Source: Gammaproteobacteria bacterium (GTDB lineage Bacteria; Pseudomonadota; Gammaproteobacteria; Tenderiales; Tenderiaceae). From it: DNA of 64,000 nt. Every line of letters starts with the position of its first letter. Position 1 is the first letter of the stretch. The notes under the pieces are model-generated. The model ran no database searches, was not told where the DNA came from, and saw nothing but the letters and a program-made list of their open reading frames with translations. Below, piece after piece: positions 48,261-57,009 of this stretch. Position numbers and translations under genes: made by a program. The stretch covers positions 1-64,000 of the forward strand of contig JACQEP010000013.1 of the NCBI GenBank assembly GCA_016200485.1. The letters are read 5' to 3'.

Positions 48261-48289
48261 TGGAACGTGGGTGGAACGCAGATGGAACG
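48261..48289 (+). repeat. Three direct repeats TGGAACG at 11-bp period
   Basis: TGGAACG occurs at 48261, 48272 and 48283, exactly one helical turn apart, about 115 bases past the tRNA-Leu 3' end. The arrangement resembles integrase arm sites or a small operator array. No copy is seen elsewhere nearby. Confidence 0.6.
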
Positions 48290-48770
48290 AAAAATCGCTC
48301 CTCGCAGTTGCTTCCAACCCACGCTCTACATATCAACCAAGCGATTCCGATTCCCTCCACCATTCTTCCTAAGCAATCTCGAGCATCAACATCCATATAA
48401 CAATGTAGTTTGATGAGCCAATTTGGCTCGTATTAAGGACAAGCCCTCAAAATGGCATATTTTACGATATAACCTATTGAACGTCTCAAAACCCCGAATC
48501 ATCTAACCAGCATTTATCTATCATTTTCCGCGGTGATCAATTTTTCTTATTCTGTCACAATGGTCGGGCTCAGTGAGACCCCTTCCACTAGTCGCGCACG
48601 ACGCAGCATACCATAGTCCTTTTTACCAATATGGGCAAAGCACCTCTGTTATTCTATCGATAGACTAAAACTCTCTCAAACCTTCGCCGCTATTCCCAGG
48701 CTTATGAATAGCGCTTCCCTCCTGGAGCACCACCTCTTTATTGACATACATTAAATATTGTAATGTACAC

Positions 48771-48888
48771 GACGTCGCGGCCATCATCTTTGCTCACAAT
48801 CATCCCAGCGGCGTTGCGGAACCGTCCCATGCCGACCAGAGCCTGACCCAGTGCCTAAAAGATGCACTGGTGTTGTTGCTGGTGCTGC
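48771..48888 (+). pseudogene. radC fragment (JAB/MPN domain)
   Basis: One frame reads [36 protein letters not shown] in pieces; [12 protein letters not shown] with the spaced His-x-His and Asp is the metal-binding signature of RadC-type JAMM proteins. After KDAL the frame no longer follows the family, and no start codon or N-terminal half is present, so this is a remnant. RadC-like genes are frequent on prophages and genomic islands. Confidence 0.75.
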
Positions 48889-49236
48889 CATCCATCGCAT
48901 CCTTGCAATAGCGTGCCCGCATTCCGCTTTTCGGACACAGTCAACGTCGGGGTGGCGCTGATCGACTGCGGCTGTTTGTACCCAATACGATCAGCTAAAT
49001 CGTGCCCCACCAAATTTTCTACATTGGTAACTCCTGGTGAGTTGAAGCGTTGCGATCAACACCTCGCTGGATACAAGACTAGGCCGGGGACGACATTAAG
49101 ACCAATTGAATGTAACACCAATTAGTATTGAGAAAGATCAATATATGAAGGTTGGGGGAGAGACCTGCGGAATCTAGTATCTTTCGGCGCCGGGACCAAC
49201 GCCAGCAGGCTTGTTTCCTGCGGCTAATAGCACGCT

Positions 49237-49542
49237 TCAGTCGGTGTCATCAGTGGGACGGTTATCCGCGTTGAGTACGCGCACAGCCGCGCGCGCCAGC
49301 ATGTGGGAGGCCACCGGCAGCGTCGCCCAGACGATGGCCACGATCGCCAGCGCACGGACAGTCCAGGCGGAGTCGCCGCCAATAAGTGCGACGCCGAGCA
49401 CGATGCCAACGATGCCTAGCGATCCAGCCTTGGTAGCCGCGTGCTGGCGTGACAATGCGTCGGGGAGCAGGAATAGCCCGATGCTTGCCAACAGCAACAC
49501 GAGCGCACCCAATGCCAACAGAATGTTTCCGGCGGCGTTCAT
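49237..49542 (-). CDS. mnhG: Mrp-type Na+/H+ antiporter subunit G
   Basis: Small membrane subunit of the multi-protein Mrp antiporter, which exports Na+ against H+ uptake. The 101 residues have three membrane segments; FLLPDALSRQHAATKAGSLGI matches the family signature. The ATG overlaps the mnhF stop by four bases; the open frame continues upstream to 49926 but that part is out of register with the operon. Last gene of mnhABCDEFG. Confidence 0.93.
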   Translation of the reverse strand: MNAAGNILLALGALVLLLASIGLFLLPDALSRQHAATKAGSLGIVGIVLGVALIGGDSAWTVRALAIVAIVWATLPVASHMLARAAVRVLNADNRPTDDTD

Positions 49543-49817
49543 GATTGAGGCTCCGACGGTTTGCGCGCATTGCTCCGCAAATCCACTATGCGCGCCCACG
49601 CGAGCGTGGTAACAAAGCCGATCAGTGTGACGCCGATGGCGATATCGAGAAACAGAACGCGCTGCGTGAAAAGCGCCGCTGCCGCGCACAAGGCCACGGT
49701 CGCTGCAAACAAAATGTCGAGCGCGATAATACGGTCGGCGTGGGTGGGTCCGCGCACGAAGCGTAGCGCGCCCAGTAGCACGCAGAGGGACGCGATGCTT
49801 ACGAGAAAAGTGATCAT
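49539..49817 (-). CDS. mnhF: Mrp-type Na+/H+ antiporter subunit F
   Basis: The 92-residue subunit has three membrane segments. RFVRGPTHADRIIALDIL is the family signature, with the conserved Asp-Arg and Asp in the second segment. It overlaps mnhE and mnhG by four bases at each end. Confidence 0.94.
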   Translation of the reverse strand: MITFLVSIASLCVLLGALRFVRGPTHADRIIALDILFAATVALCAAAALFTQRVLFLDIAIGVTLIGFVTTLAWARIVDLRSNARKPSEPQS

Positions 49818-50152
49818 GTCGGCGGCTCCGGAAACAACTGCGCAATGTCGCGTTCAAAGTCGTGACGAATCGACGCGATCGCCGCGTCCGCGCTGCCGAC
49901 ATCCAGCAGGTGCAGCAGTAGTTCACGCTTCTGCGGGTCGATGTCGACCACCGTGCTGCCCGGTGTCAACGTAATCATCGCGCCCAGGATGGCTGCGCCG
50001 GTTTCGCTCATCGGCGCAAAACTCAGCCGCACAAATCCGGATGCTGCTCGCTCGCGCCGCAAAATAATCCGTGCGGTCGTGAATCCCGACAGCACACAAT
50101 GGTAGACGAAGCGCAGTGATAGTCTTGCGAGCGCCCCCGCGTGAAATATCAT
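49814..50152 (-). CDS. mnhE: Mrp-type Na+/H+ antiporter subunit E
   Basis: The 112-residue protein matches the C-terminal part of MnhE, with the conserved LGAMITLTPGSTVVDID segment. It is shorter than typical MnhE proteins (about 150-160 residues), and the N-terminal membrane segments appear reduced. The ATG at 50152 overlaps the mnhD stop (ATGA), which supports this start; the open frame goes on to 50299 but overlaps mnhD too far. Confidence 0.85.
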   Translation of the reverse strand: MIFHAGALARLSLRFVYHCVLSGFTTARIILRRERAASGFVRLSFAPMSETGAAILGAMITLTPGSTVVDIDPQKRELLLHLLDVGSADAAIASIRHDFERDIAQLFPEPPT

Positions 50153-51603
50153 GATCTGGCTCCCCGTAATCCGGCCGCTGCATGGTTGGCAAATTCGATA
50201 AGCGTTTCGGGAAACAGTCCGACCCATAACGTGAGCGCGGCCAGGCTGGCCACACCTATGACTGCCGGTGCCACGCCCGGAGTGCCCGGCGTGCGCCATG
50301 TGTTATCGGGATGCGGTTTCCAGAAAGCTTCCAGCCATATTTTCATCATCGAATACAACGTGACCATACCGACCAGCAACGCACACGCCGCCCACACGTA
50401 GGCGCCCTGCGCCAGACTTTCGCGCACGATCAGGTATTTTCCCCAGAAGCCGCTGAGCGGCGGGATGCCGACCAGCGCTAGCGCCAATAGCAGGAACAGA
50501 ACGGCTAACCACGGTCGGGCAGCATACAAACCGCCGCAGCGGCGCAGATCATAGTGGCCGGTGTAACGAAACACCAGCGCCGCAACCAGAAACAAACTTG
50601 CCTTGACCACGCTGTGGTGGAGCGCAAAAAAGATCGCTGCCGCGTTGCCGGCACGCGAGGCCAGCGCGATGGCGAGCAGGACGTAACCGATCTGGCTAAT
50701 GCTGTGAAAAGCCAGAATGCGGCGTATGTCCCAGTGATAGGCCGCGCCCAGCACACCGGTGATCATCGATAACACCGCAATCCAGCCCAGCACGGCGAAC
50801 AGCAGATCCGGTGCCGGTGCGAACACATCGCTCAGCATGCGGATCACCGCGTAGATGCCTACTTTGGTCAGCAACGCGGAAAACAACGCCAACATCGGTG
50901 CCGGCAGGGTGTGGTACGACGCAGGTAACCAGGCAAAAAATGGAAACGCCGCCGCCTTGATCAGAAACGCCAGCAGCAGCAAGCCGAGCAACGGCAGTTT
51001 GATCGACACCTCCAGCTGCGCAATCGCCTGGCCCAGCGCGGCGAAGTTGAGCTGCCCGGTCACGGCATAGAGCAAGGCCACCGCGGTGAGCAACAGCAGT
51101 GTGCCGAACACATTGAGCACGAAATATTTCAGGGTCGCATCGAGTTGCCGCACGCTGCCGCCGTGCGCGAGTAATCCCAGCGCACAGATCAGCGCGAGCT
51201 CGAACCACACGTACAAATTAAACAGGTCGGCGGTGACGAACGCCCCGCCCACACCCGCGGCCAAACCGTGCAGCAGCGGATGCAATGTCGGGGATGCGGG
51301 TGCGGCGTCGGCGTCACTCCATTGCCACAGCACTGCGACGGTCACCATCACGGCGGCGATCAGCGCCAGCGCAGCACTGAGGCGATCCGCGACGAACTCG
51401 ATGCCGAACGGCAGCGGCCAGTTGCCGGCGACCACGGCAACGCTGCCGTCCTGCGCCACCTGGCGCAGCAACAGTGTGGTGCAGGCCAGCAACACCAGTG
51501 CCCCCAGCAGGCTGACGCCGTGTTGCAAACGCGGCGCGGATTGGGTCAGCGTGCACAACAACGCGGTGATCAGCGGCACCAGCAGTGGCGTCAGCGCCAG
51601 CAT
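50149..51603 (-). CDS. mnhD: Mrp-type Na+/H+ antiporter subunit D
   Basis: MnhD is one of the two large subunits related to the complex I proton-pumping subunits NuoM/N/L. The 484 residues form about 14 membrane segments; the conserved parts include YVWFELALICALGLLA (glutamate in TM5), LLLAFLIKAAAFPFFAWLPASY (lysine in TM7) and LTKVGIYAVIRM. It is followed by mnhE with a four-base overlap and preceded by mnhC with a one-base TGATG overlap. Confidence 0.96.
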   Translation of the reverse strand: MLALTPLLVPLITALLCTLTQSAPRLQHGVSLLGALVLLACTTLLLRQVAQDGSVAVVAGNWPLPFGIEFVADRLSAALALIAAVMVTVAVLWQWSDADAAPASPTLHPLLHGLAAGVGGAFVTADLFNLYVWFELALICALGLLAHGGSVRQLDATLKYFVLNVFGTLLLLTAVALLYAVTGQLNFAALGQAIAQLEVSIKLPLLGLLLLAFLIKAAAFPFFAWLPASYHTLPAPMLALFSALLTKVGIYAVIRMLSDVFAPAPDLLFAVLGWIAVLSMITGVLGAAYHWDIRRILAFHSISQIGYVLLAIALASRAGNAAAIFFALHHSVVKASLFLVAALVFRYTGHYDLRRCGGLYAARPWLAVLFLLLALALVGIPPLSGFWGKYLIVRESLAQGAYVWAACALLVGMVTLYSMMKIWLEAFWKPHPDNTWRTPGTPGVAPAVIGVASLAALTLWVGLFPETLIEFANHAAAGLRGARS

Positions 51604-51989
51604 CAGGGCGCATCCTCCAGCGCGGGTTTATGGTCGTCGGTCAGCGCGGGCTCCGCTGCCCGTAACTGCAGGGTGTCGTGGATGCCGGTGGTCAACATCA
51701 ATCGCACTGCCAGCACCAGCGAAAAACACAACAACGCGAAGCCTATGACGATGGCGGTGAGCACCAGCGCTTGCGGCAGCGGATTCGCCGCTGCACCCAG
51801 TTGCGCTTCCCCGTCGAGAATAATGGGCGGCACGTGCGTGACGAGTCGTCCGGCGGCGAACACCAACAGATTTACGCCGCTGCCGATCAACGCCAGACCG
51901 ATCAGGCAGCGCATCATGTCGCGCGACAGCGCCAAATAGGTGCCCGCCGCGATAACGATGCCCAGCGCGAGTGCGACGGCCCAGATCAT
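51603..51989 (-). CDS. mnhC: Mrp-type Na+/H+ antiporter subunit C
   Basis: The 128-residue protein has three membrane segments and is related to NuoK. Family parts: GLALIGSGVNLLVFAAG and LPQALVLTAIVIGFAL. The ATG at 51989 overlaps the mnhB stop; the long open frame to 52511 is not the gene. Confidence 0.95.
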   Translation of the reverse strand: MIWAVALALGIVIAAGTYLALSRDMMRCLIGLALIGSGVNLLVFAAGRLVTHVPPIILDGEAQLGAAANPLPQALVLTAIVIGFALLCFSLVLAVRLMLTTGIHDTLQLRAAEPALTDDHKPALEDAP

Positions 51990-52417
51990 GGCACCACCTC
52001 GATGGCCCGTATCAACGCCAAGCAATAACCGCCGAGCGCGCCCCAAACACACAGATACACGCCCAAGTCGAACAGCATCACCGTCGACAGCGGCAGCTCC
52101 ATGAATCCAAGCGGCAGCGTGAACCACAGATGTGTCAAGTACGGCAGGTTTTGAAACAACGCAGGTAAGCCGCTGGCCAACGACACCAGCACGCCGAGCG
52201 TGGCCAAGCGCAGCGAGCCGAGCGGTAGTCGTTGCAGCGCGCGCGTGGCGTCGAACGTGAGCGCGTAGGCGGCGGTGGCGGCGACCGCTAACAAGCCGCC
52301 GATGAAACCGCCGCCGGGCGCATTGTGGCCGCGCAGCAGCACCCACACGGAGGCCACCAGAATTACAATGTAAAGCCTGCGCACCAATACTTCCGCGAGC
52401 AGCGCGCGGGAATTCAT
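51986..52417 (-). CDS. mnhB: Mrp-type Na+/H+ antiporter subunit B
   Basis: The 143-residue membrane protein has the family motif RGHNAPGGGFIGGLLAVAA and four hydrophobic segments. It overlaps mnhA and mnhC by four bases at each end. Confidence 0.95.
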   Translation of the reverse strand: MNSRALLAEVLVRRLYIVILVASVWVLLRGHNAPGGGFIGGLLAVAATAAYALTFDATRALQRLPLGSLRLATLGVLVSLASGLPALFQNLPYLTHLWFTLPLGFMELPLSTVMLFDLGVYLCVWGALGGYCLALIRAIEVVP

Positions 52418-54699
52418 GTCGCCCTCCCGCGTGCGCAGTGCGCCAGCCGCAATAACGGCAGCGCCGCGAGCAACGCAAACAGCAGCACGCTGATTTCACC
52501 CAGGGTATCAATGCCGCGAAAATCGACGATGATCACGTTGACGACGTTGCGCCCGTGCGCGGCCGGCAAACTTTGCGCGGCGAAGAAATCGGCGAGTGCG
52601 GCATCGAACGGGAGTCCGGCGGTGTACAACACCAATACGGTGAGCGTCGCGCCGAAGGCAAGCGCAACCACCAGCGCAAACGGTCGCAGTCGCGCTTCCG
52701 GTTGCGCTGCATTAGGCAATGATCCGCCACGCCGCAGCATCACCAGCACGGCAGCGGCAACCACCACGAATACGGTCTCAACGGCAAATTGTGTGAAGGC
52801 GAGATCGGGCGCGCCGGTAAACAAAAACAATATCGCGCTGCCGTAACCAACCAACCCGCTGACCAACAGCAAGACCAAGTGATCGCGCATGAACAACGAC
52901 GCGATAGCCGCGGCGGCGATCAACGCACAAGCCTCCGCCACCGGCCAGGTCAAGGTGTGCCACGCGGGCCAGATCCAGATTGGCTGCGCAACCCACAGCA
53001 GCGCGAGCAGCGCCAGCGTGACAGCGCTCACCAGCACCAGCAGGTAGCGCGGCAATGCCCCATGCTGCAGCTGCCGCGTTTGCCATGCGGCGAGGCGCGG
53101 TAAGAATTTGAATATGCGCCAATACCACGATTCCGGGCCCAACTTGTCGAAAATGCGCACGCGGTCGAGCAACGCATGCAGCCTATCCCAACCCAGATAA
53201 ATGCCAATACCGAGCACGAGGGCGCTCAGCGTGGCGGTGATCACCGGCCCGGCGTCGTAGGCGGCGTCCACCGCCGCAGCGTCGAAGCCGGGCGCGATCG
53301 CATGGGCGGCGGCGCCCAGCAACGGATCGACCAGCGTCGGCGCCAAGCCGAAGACCAGCGCCAAGGTCACCAGAGCCAGCGGCGGCAGCAGCATGGTGAG
53401 TGGCGCCTCATGCAGATGCACTTCGCGCGGTACTGTGTCGCGCCCCCAGAACACGCGAATCGCGGCGATCGCGGCGACCGCAACCGACACACCACTGACG
53501 AAGACCGTGGCGTAGCTGACCAGCAAAAAAACGTCCGCTTCGGCCTTGGCGATCGTGAGCGCATCTTTGGCGACAAACCCGAACGACAACGGCAAGCCGG
53601 CCATGGAAAATGCAGCGAGTAGCGCGGCGGCGGCGGTCCACGGCATGTAGCGGCGCATGCCGGTAAGATGATCGATGACGCGTGTGCCGGCGCCGTGATC
53701 GAGATTGCCGGCGACGAAAAACAACGGTGCCTTGTACAGTGCATGAGCGAAGAACAGCGTGGCGACCGCGAGTGCGGCGCCGTTGCCGGGCAAACCCACC
53801 AGCATGGTCAGTGTGCCGAGTGTGGCTACGGTGGACCAGGCGAGAATCCGTTTTAAGTCACGCTCGCGTACTGTTTGAATCGCGGCGCCCACCGCCGTCA
53901 GTGTGCCGACGGTCAGCAGCGCAACTTCCCAGAACGGCAGATCGCTGAACACAGCATCGAGCCGCGCCAACAGGTAGATTCCGAGTTTGACCAGCGTTGC
54001 AGAGTGAAGATATGCGCTCACCGGCGTGGGTGCGGCCATCGCGTTCGGCAACCAGAAATGAAACGGCATTTGCGCCGACTTGGTAAACGCGCCCACAAAA
54101 ATCAGCGCAAGTGCCGCAGGAAGGCGCCCATCGTCGGGCAACATCGCGGTGCGCGCGATGAGTTGCTGGATGGAATAAGTGCCGCCGATTTCACTCAGCA
54201 GGATGAATCCCGCCAGCAGAAATAACCCGCCCAGACCGGTAATCAGCAGCGCCTGCTGTGCCGACTTGCGGCTGGACTCCTCCTCATGGTGCGTGCCGAC
54301 CAGCAGAAACGACAGCACGCTGGTCAGTTCCCAAAACACGAACAATACGATGAGATGGTCGCTGATGACCGCGCCGATCATTGCGGCCATAAACAGTAAC
54401 AGCAATACAAACACCCGCACGCGTTTTGGATCGTCCGCGAGGTAGCCCGCGCCGTAGACAAACACCAGTGTGCCGACGCCGGTAATCAATAACAGAAATT
54501 GCGCGGCCAGGCCGTCAACCTGCACCGTGAGTTCAATGCCGAGCGACGGAATCCACGGCCAGGAAAATGTCCATGGCAGCGCAACGCTGAACAGCGCGTA
54601 CAACAACAGTGCGAACAGCGTTGCAGGGACTAGCGCCAACGGCAGCAACGTGGCGGGTGATTTGGTGCTGACGATCAAATCAGACGGTTGCTGTCGCAT
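52414..54699 (-). CDS. mnhA: Mrp-type Na+/H+ antiporter subunit A
   Basis: MnhA is the largest subunit, related to NuoL. The 761 residues have the antiporter core with WELTSVLSFLLVG, KSAQMPFHFWLPNAMAAPTPVSAYLHSATLVK (key lysine and histidine) and LYKAPLFFVAG. A C-terminal extension has the DUF4040-type segment APDLAFTQFAVETVFVVV and ends with an MbhE-like LGEISVLLFALLAALPL. The ATG at 54699 comes one base after the exchanger stop. First gene of mnhABCDEFG. Confidence 0.96.
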   Translation of the reverse strand: MRQQPSDLIVSTKSPATLLPLALVPATLFALLLYALFSVALPWTFSWPWIPSLGIELTVQVDGLAAQFLLLITGVGTLVFVYGAGYLADDPKRVRVFVLLLLFMAAMIGAVISDHLIVLFVFWELTSVLSFLLVGTHHEEESSRKSAQQALLITGLGGLFLLAGFILLSEIGGTYSIQQLIARTAMLPDDGRLPAALALIFVGAFTKSAQMPFHFWLPNAMAAPTPVSAYLHSATLVKLGIYLLARLDAVFSDLPFWEVALLTVGTLTAVGAAIQTVRERDLKRILAWSTVATLGTLTMLVGLPGNGAALAVATLFFAHALYKAPLFFVAGNLDHGAGTRVIDHLTGMRRYMPWTAAAALLAAFSMAGLPLSFGFVAKDALTIAKAEADVFLLVSYATVFVSGVSVAVAAIAAIRVFWGRDTVPREVHLHEAPLTMLLPPLALVTLALVFGLAPTLVDPLLGAAAHAIAPGFDAAAVDAAYDAGPVITATLSALVLGIGIYLGWDRLHALLDRVRIFDKLGPESWYWRIFKFLPRLAAWQTRQLQHGALPRYLLVLVSAVTLALLALLWVAQPIWIWPAWHTLTWPVAEACALIAAAAIASLFMRDHLVLLLVSGLVGYGSAILFLFTGAPDLAFTQFAVETVFVVVAAAVLVMLRRGGSLPNAAQPEARLRPFALVVALAFGATLTVLVLYTAGLPFDAALADFFAAQSLPAAHGRNVVNVIIVDFRGIDTLGEISVLLFALLAALPLLRLAHCARGRAT

Positions 54700-54700
54700 G

Positions 54701-55792
54701 TCACGGCCTCGCGTGATTGCGGTGTGCGCGCCACTCGCGCCAGGCAATGACCAACACCGTAATCGCCGTCAGGGGTGCTACGAATTCCAGCAGCACCGCG
54801 CTATAGGCGGGCAAGGCGTCGTATTGTTGCGAAGCCAGAATCAGGAACGCGGTATACGCCGCGTAGTAGGCGAGAAACAACCCCCCTTCCCAGCGCGCGA
54901 TGCGGTGGCCGGTGAAAAAGATGGGCAGGCAGGCCAGGGCGACCGCGATCATCACGAGCATATCGAACGACAGCAGCGCGGGCGCGACCGCGAGCGGCTG
55001 CGGCGCCACCAGACTCGACAATCCCAGCACCGCTAGAATATTAAACGTGTTGCTGCCAATGACGTTGCCAATCGCGATGTCGCGTTCGCCGCGCAGTGTC
55101 GCGACCACCGAGGTCATCACTTCCGGCAACGAGGTGCCGGCCGCAACGATAGTGAGCCCGATCACCATTTCGCTGACGCCGAAATCACGCGCAAACGCGA
55201 CGGCAGCTTCGACCAGCCAGCGTGCCCCGAGCACCAGCAGCACCAGACCACCAACGATCAACAGCAGTTGCACCGGCCAATACCGGTCCCACTGCATCGC
55301 CGCAGGTTTACCAAACTCCTGCGCGTATTCATCGCGTGTCGCCTGATTCTCTTTGCGGCTTTGGCGAATCAGAAACGCGCTATACGCGGCGACGAGTCCA
55401 AACAGCAGCGCACCGTCCATCAGGCTGATACCACCATCCTGCGCCAGCGCGAACAACAGCAACGATGCACCGATCATGATCGGCACTTCCTGTCGGATGA
55501 TTTGCGGCGCCACGACCAAGGGTGCAATCAGCGCGCACACGCCGAGGATGAACAGTACGTTGAATATATTACTGCCGACCACATTGCCCAGCGCAATGTC
55601 GACCTGCCCGGCATACGCTGACTGGACCGACACCGCCAGTTCTGGTGCGCTGGTGCCGAACGCGACAATGGTTAATCCGGCGACCAAGGGAGAAATGCCG
55701 AACGACAACGCCAGCTTAGACGCGCCCCGCACCAGCAGTTGCGCGCCGGCGACAAGAAAGCTTAATCCGAGCACAAACCAGACGATGTTCAC
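54701..55792 (-). CDS. Ca2+/Na+ (CaCA family) exchanger, YrbG type
   Basis: The 363-residue protein has the two inverted CaCA repeats, each with the acidic signature: GTSAPELAVSV with GNVVGSNIFNVL, and GTSLPEVMTSV with GNVIGSNTFNIL, and about ten membrane segments. It likely exchanges Ca2+ for Na+ or H+ across the inner membrane. The GTG at 55792 has AGGAG six bases upstream and gives the expected N-terminus; the open frame runs on to 55849. It lies directly upstream of mnhA and may use the sodium gradient that Mrp sets. Confidence 0.93.
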   Translation of the reverse strand: MNIVWFVLGLSFLVAGAQLLVRGASKLALSFGISPLVAGLTIVAFGTSAPELAVSVQSAYAGQVDIALGNVVGSNIFNVLFILGVCALIAPLVVAPQIIRQEVPIMIGASLLLFALAQDGGISLMDGALLFGLVAAYSAFLIRQSRKENQATRDEYAQEFGKPAAMQWDRYWPVQLLLIVGGLVLLVLGARWLVEAAVAFARDFGVSEMVIGLTIVAAGTSLPEVMTSVVATLRGERDIAIGNVIGSNTFNILAVLGLSSLVAPQPLAVAPALLSFDMLVMIAVALACLPIFFTGHRIARWEGGLFLAYYAAYTAFLILASQQYDALPAYSAVLLEFVAPLTAITVLVIAWREWRAHRNHARP

Positions 55793-55912
55793 ATATGACT
55801 CCTGCGCGACAATGATTTGATCTGACTTGGCGTTGCGATCCCGGGGCACGCTACGCCGATTATTTCAGCGTGGCGGCCGCCTCAATAGTGTGGTAACTGT
55901 CGGAGCAGAATA

Positions 55913-56332
55913 TTAACTTTGTTGCGCACGGTGCGTGAGCCGGTCGGTAACGATACCGTAGCCAATCACCAGCGCCAGAATTATCACACCAATTCCGACC
56001 AAGGTCAGACCGTCATAGTCCTTGGGCTCAAAGATGATGATCTTGCGTCCGATCGCAATCAGCGCAACGCTGAAAATGACTTTCAGCTCGATGCGGCCTT
56101 TTTCAAGGTAATTACTGATCGTCTCCAGCAACTCGATGCCGATCAACACCAACAAGAAGAAGCCGAACACCTCCAGCAACTCATCGAGTTCCAGGATAAG
56201 CACCGGCTCCGACAAGAGGTCCTTGATCAGTATCCACGCCAGCTCCAACGCCGACACCGCGACCACGATCACGAGCATCGCGATCAGAAACACGACGACA
56301 GCGCGTTCGAATTTTTTCAGCAGCGGCAACAT
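55913..56332 (-). CDS. PsiE family membrane protein
   Basis: A 139-residue membrane protein with four hydrophobic segments. The core LELDELLEVFGFFLLVLIGIELLETI with the following IELKVIFSVALIAIGRKIII fits the phosphate-starvation-inducible PsiE family (PF06146), of unknown biochemical role. GGAGG precedes the ATG at 56332. It is on the same strand as the exchanger, with a 120-base gap, and probably opens the island transcript. Confidence 0.85.
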   Translation of the reverse strand: MLPLLKKFERAVVVFLIAMLVIVVAVSALELAWILIKDLLSEPVLILELDELLEVFGFFLLVLIGIELLETISNYLEKGRIELKVIFSVALIAIGRKIIIFEPKDYDGLTLVGIGVIILALVIGYGIVTDRLTHRAQQS

Positions 56333-56383
56333 CAATCCTCCGTGAAATTGCTTTACTGACCGACGACACTCAGCCCAAATCGA

Positions 56384-56547
56384 TCACTCTCGCCATCTAA
56401 CCATTACTCTACCACCACGCACCGTCGGTGTCATTGCCAGTGGCTGCTCTGCACGGCGTTCCAGATGTTCAAGGATCTGTTTGATAACCACTTGATTTTC
56501 GATGCAGGCAATCATCTTCACCGCCCCGCCGCAATGGCGGCACGCTA
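56384..56547 (-). pseudogene. C-terminal fragment of an IS91-like transposase
   Basis: The minus strand reads ACRHCGGAVKMIACIENQ followed by VVIKQILEHLE and a stop at 56384. The CxxC and I-A-x-I-E pattern then a short leucine-rich helix match the end of Y2-type (IS91) transposases. The rest of the gene is absent. Confidence 0.55.
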
Positions 56548-56699
56548 TCGCAGACTTTAACCAAAGTCATCCGCCATATTAATATCAACCATCTCGATCC
56601 TGCCGGCAGCACATCGGCCGCGGTTATAAACCTCACTCCTGTCACGCTGGATGGAACCTGCGGCGGTTCCGTGGCCAGTGGCCATTAGCGGGAGTCAAA

Positions 56700-56855
56700 T
56701 ACCACCGGCAAAGCCGGTGGCTTGAGATTGTGAGTGCCTCAAAGGCGCCCATAACACCGTGAGCCGCCGTTGGCGGCTTACCCCATAGTGAACTTCATCT
56801 GATCGTATCGCTCATCTTCCTCTTCCTGATTTCGGATGTACGTGATGTGGCCTAA
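56700..56855 (-). pseudogene. Fragment of an IS200/IS605-like Y1 transposase with palindromic end
   Basis: The minus strand reads SLGHITYIRNQEEEDERYDQ and stops at about 56778. The I-x-N-Q-E-E pattern fits the C-terminal helix of Y1 (TnpA/RAYT) transposases. Beyond the stop, CCACCGGCAAAGCCGGTGG is a near-perfect hairpin like the ends of that family, and AGCCGCCGTTGGCGGCT is a second hairpin. The family call rests on a short segment. Confidence 0.45.
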
Positions 56856-56913
56856 TGATTTTGAACACCCACAAAGGTGGTAAATTACCACCCGACAGAC
56901 GAGGTGTTCAACG

Positions 56914-57009
56914 ATGGCAAGAAGAACTTTTACAACAGAATTCAAACATGAGGCGACATGTCTGGTTCTAGACTAGGGCTACAACATATCCCAGGCCTGT
57001 GAAGCCATG
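56914..57009 (+). pseudogene. IS3-family orfA fragment with in-frame stop
   Basis: MARRTFTTEFKHEATCLVLD is followed by a TAG at 56974-56976, and the same frame goes on as GYNISQACEAM. This is the start of an IS3-type orfA helix-turn-helix protein. The rest of the element is missing after 57010. Confidence 0.75.

Larger units (their letters stand above)
48147..49236. other. Gene-poor accessory stretch with mobile-element debris
   Basis: About 1.1 kb with no intact gene lies between tRNA-Leu and mnhG. It contains three phased TGGAACG repeats (48261-48289) and a radC fragment (48771-48888). The part from 48900 to 49200 shows no frame I can identify. Base composition is lower in G+C than the neighbouring mnh genes. 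I read it as a decayed island end. Confidence 0.55.

Noticed and set aside
48888-49200. A gene after the radC fragment
   Set aside because: An 87-codon frame (48862-49125) is Cys-rich and irregular, with no start signal and no recognisable family.
49543-49926. N-terminal extension of mnhG
   Set aside because: The extra frame overlaps mnhF and mnhE and is Arg/Ser-rich without family resemblance; the ATG at 49542 has the operon-style overlap.
51990-52511. N-terminal extension of mnhC
   Set aside because: It overlaps mnhB fully, and the MnhC family start matches the ATG at 51989.
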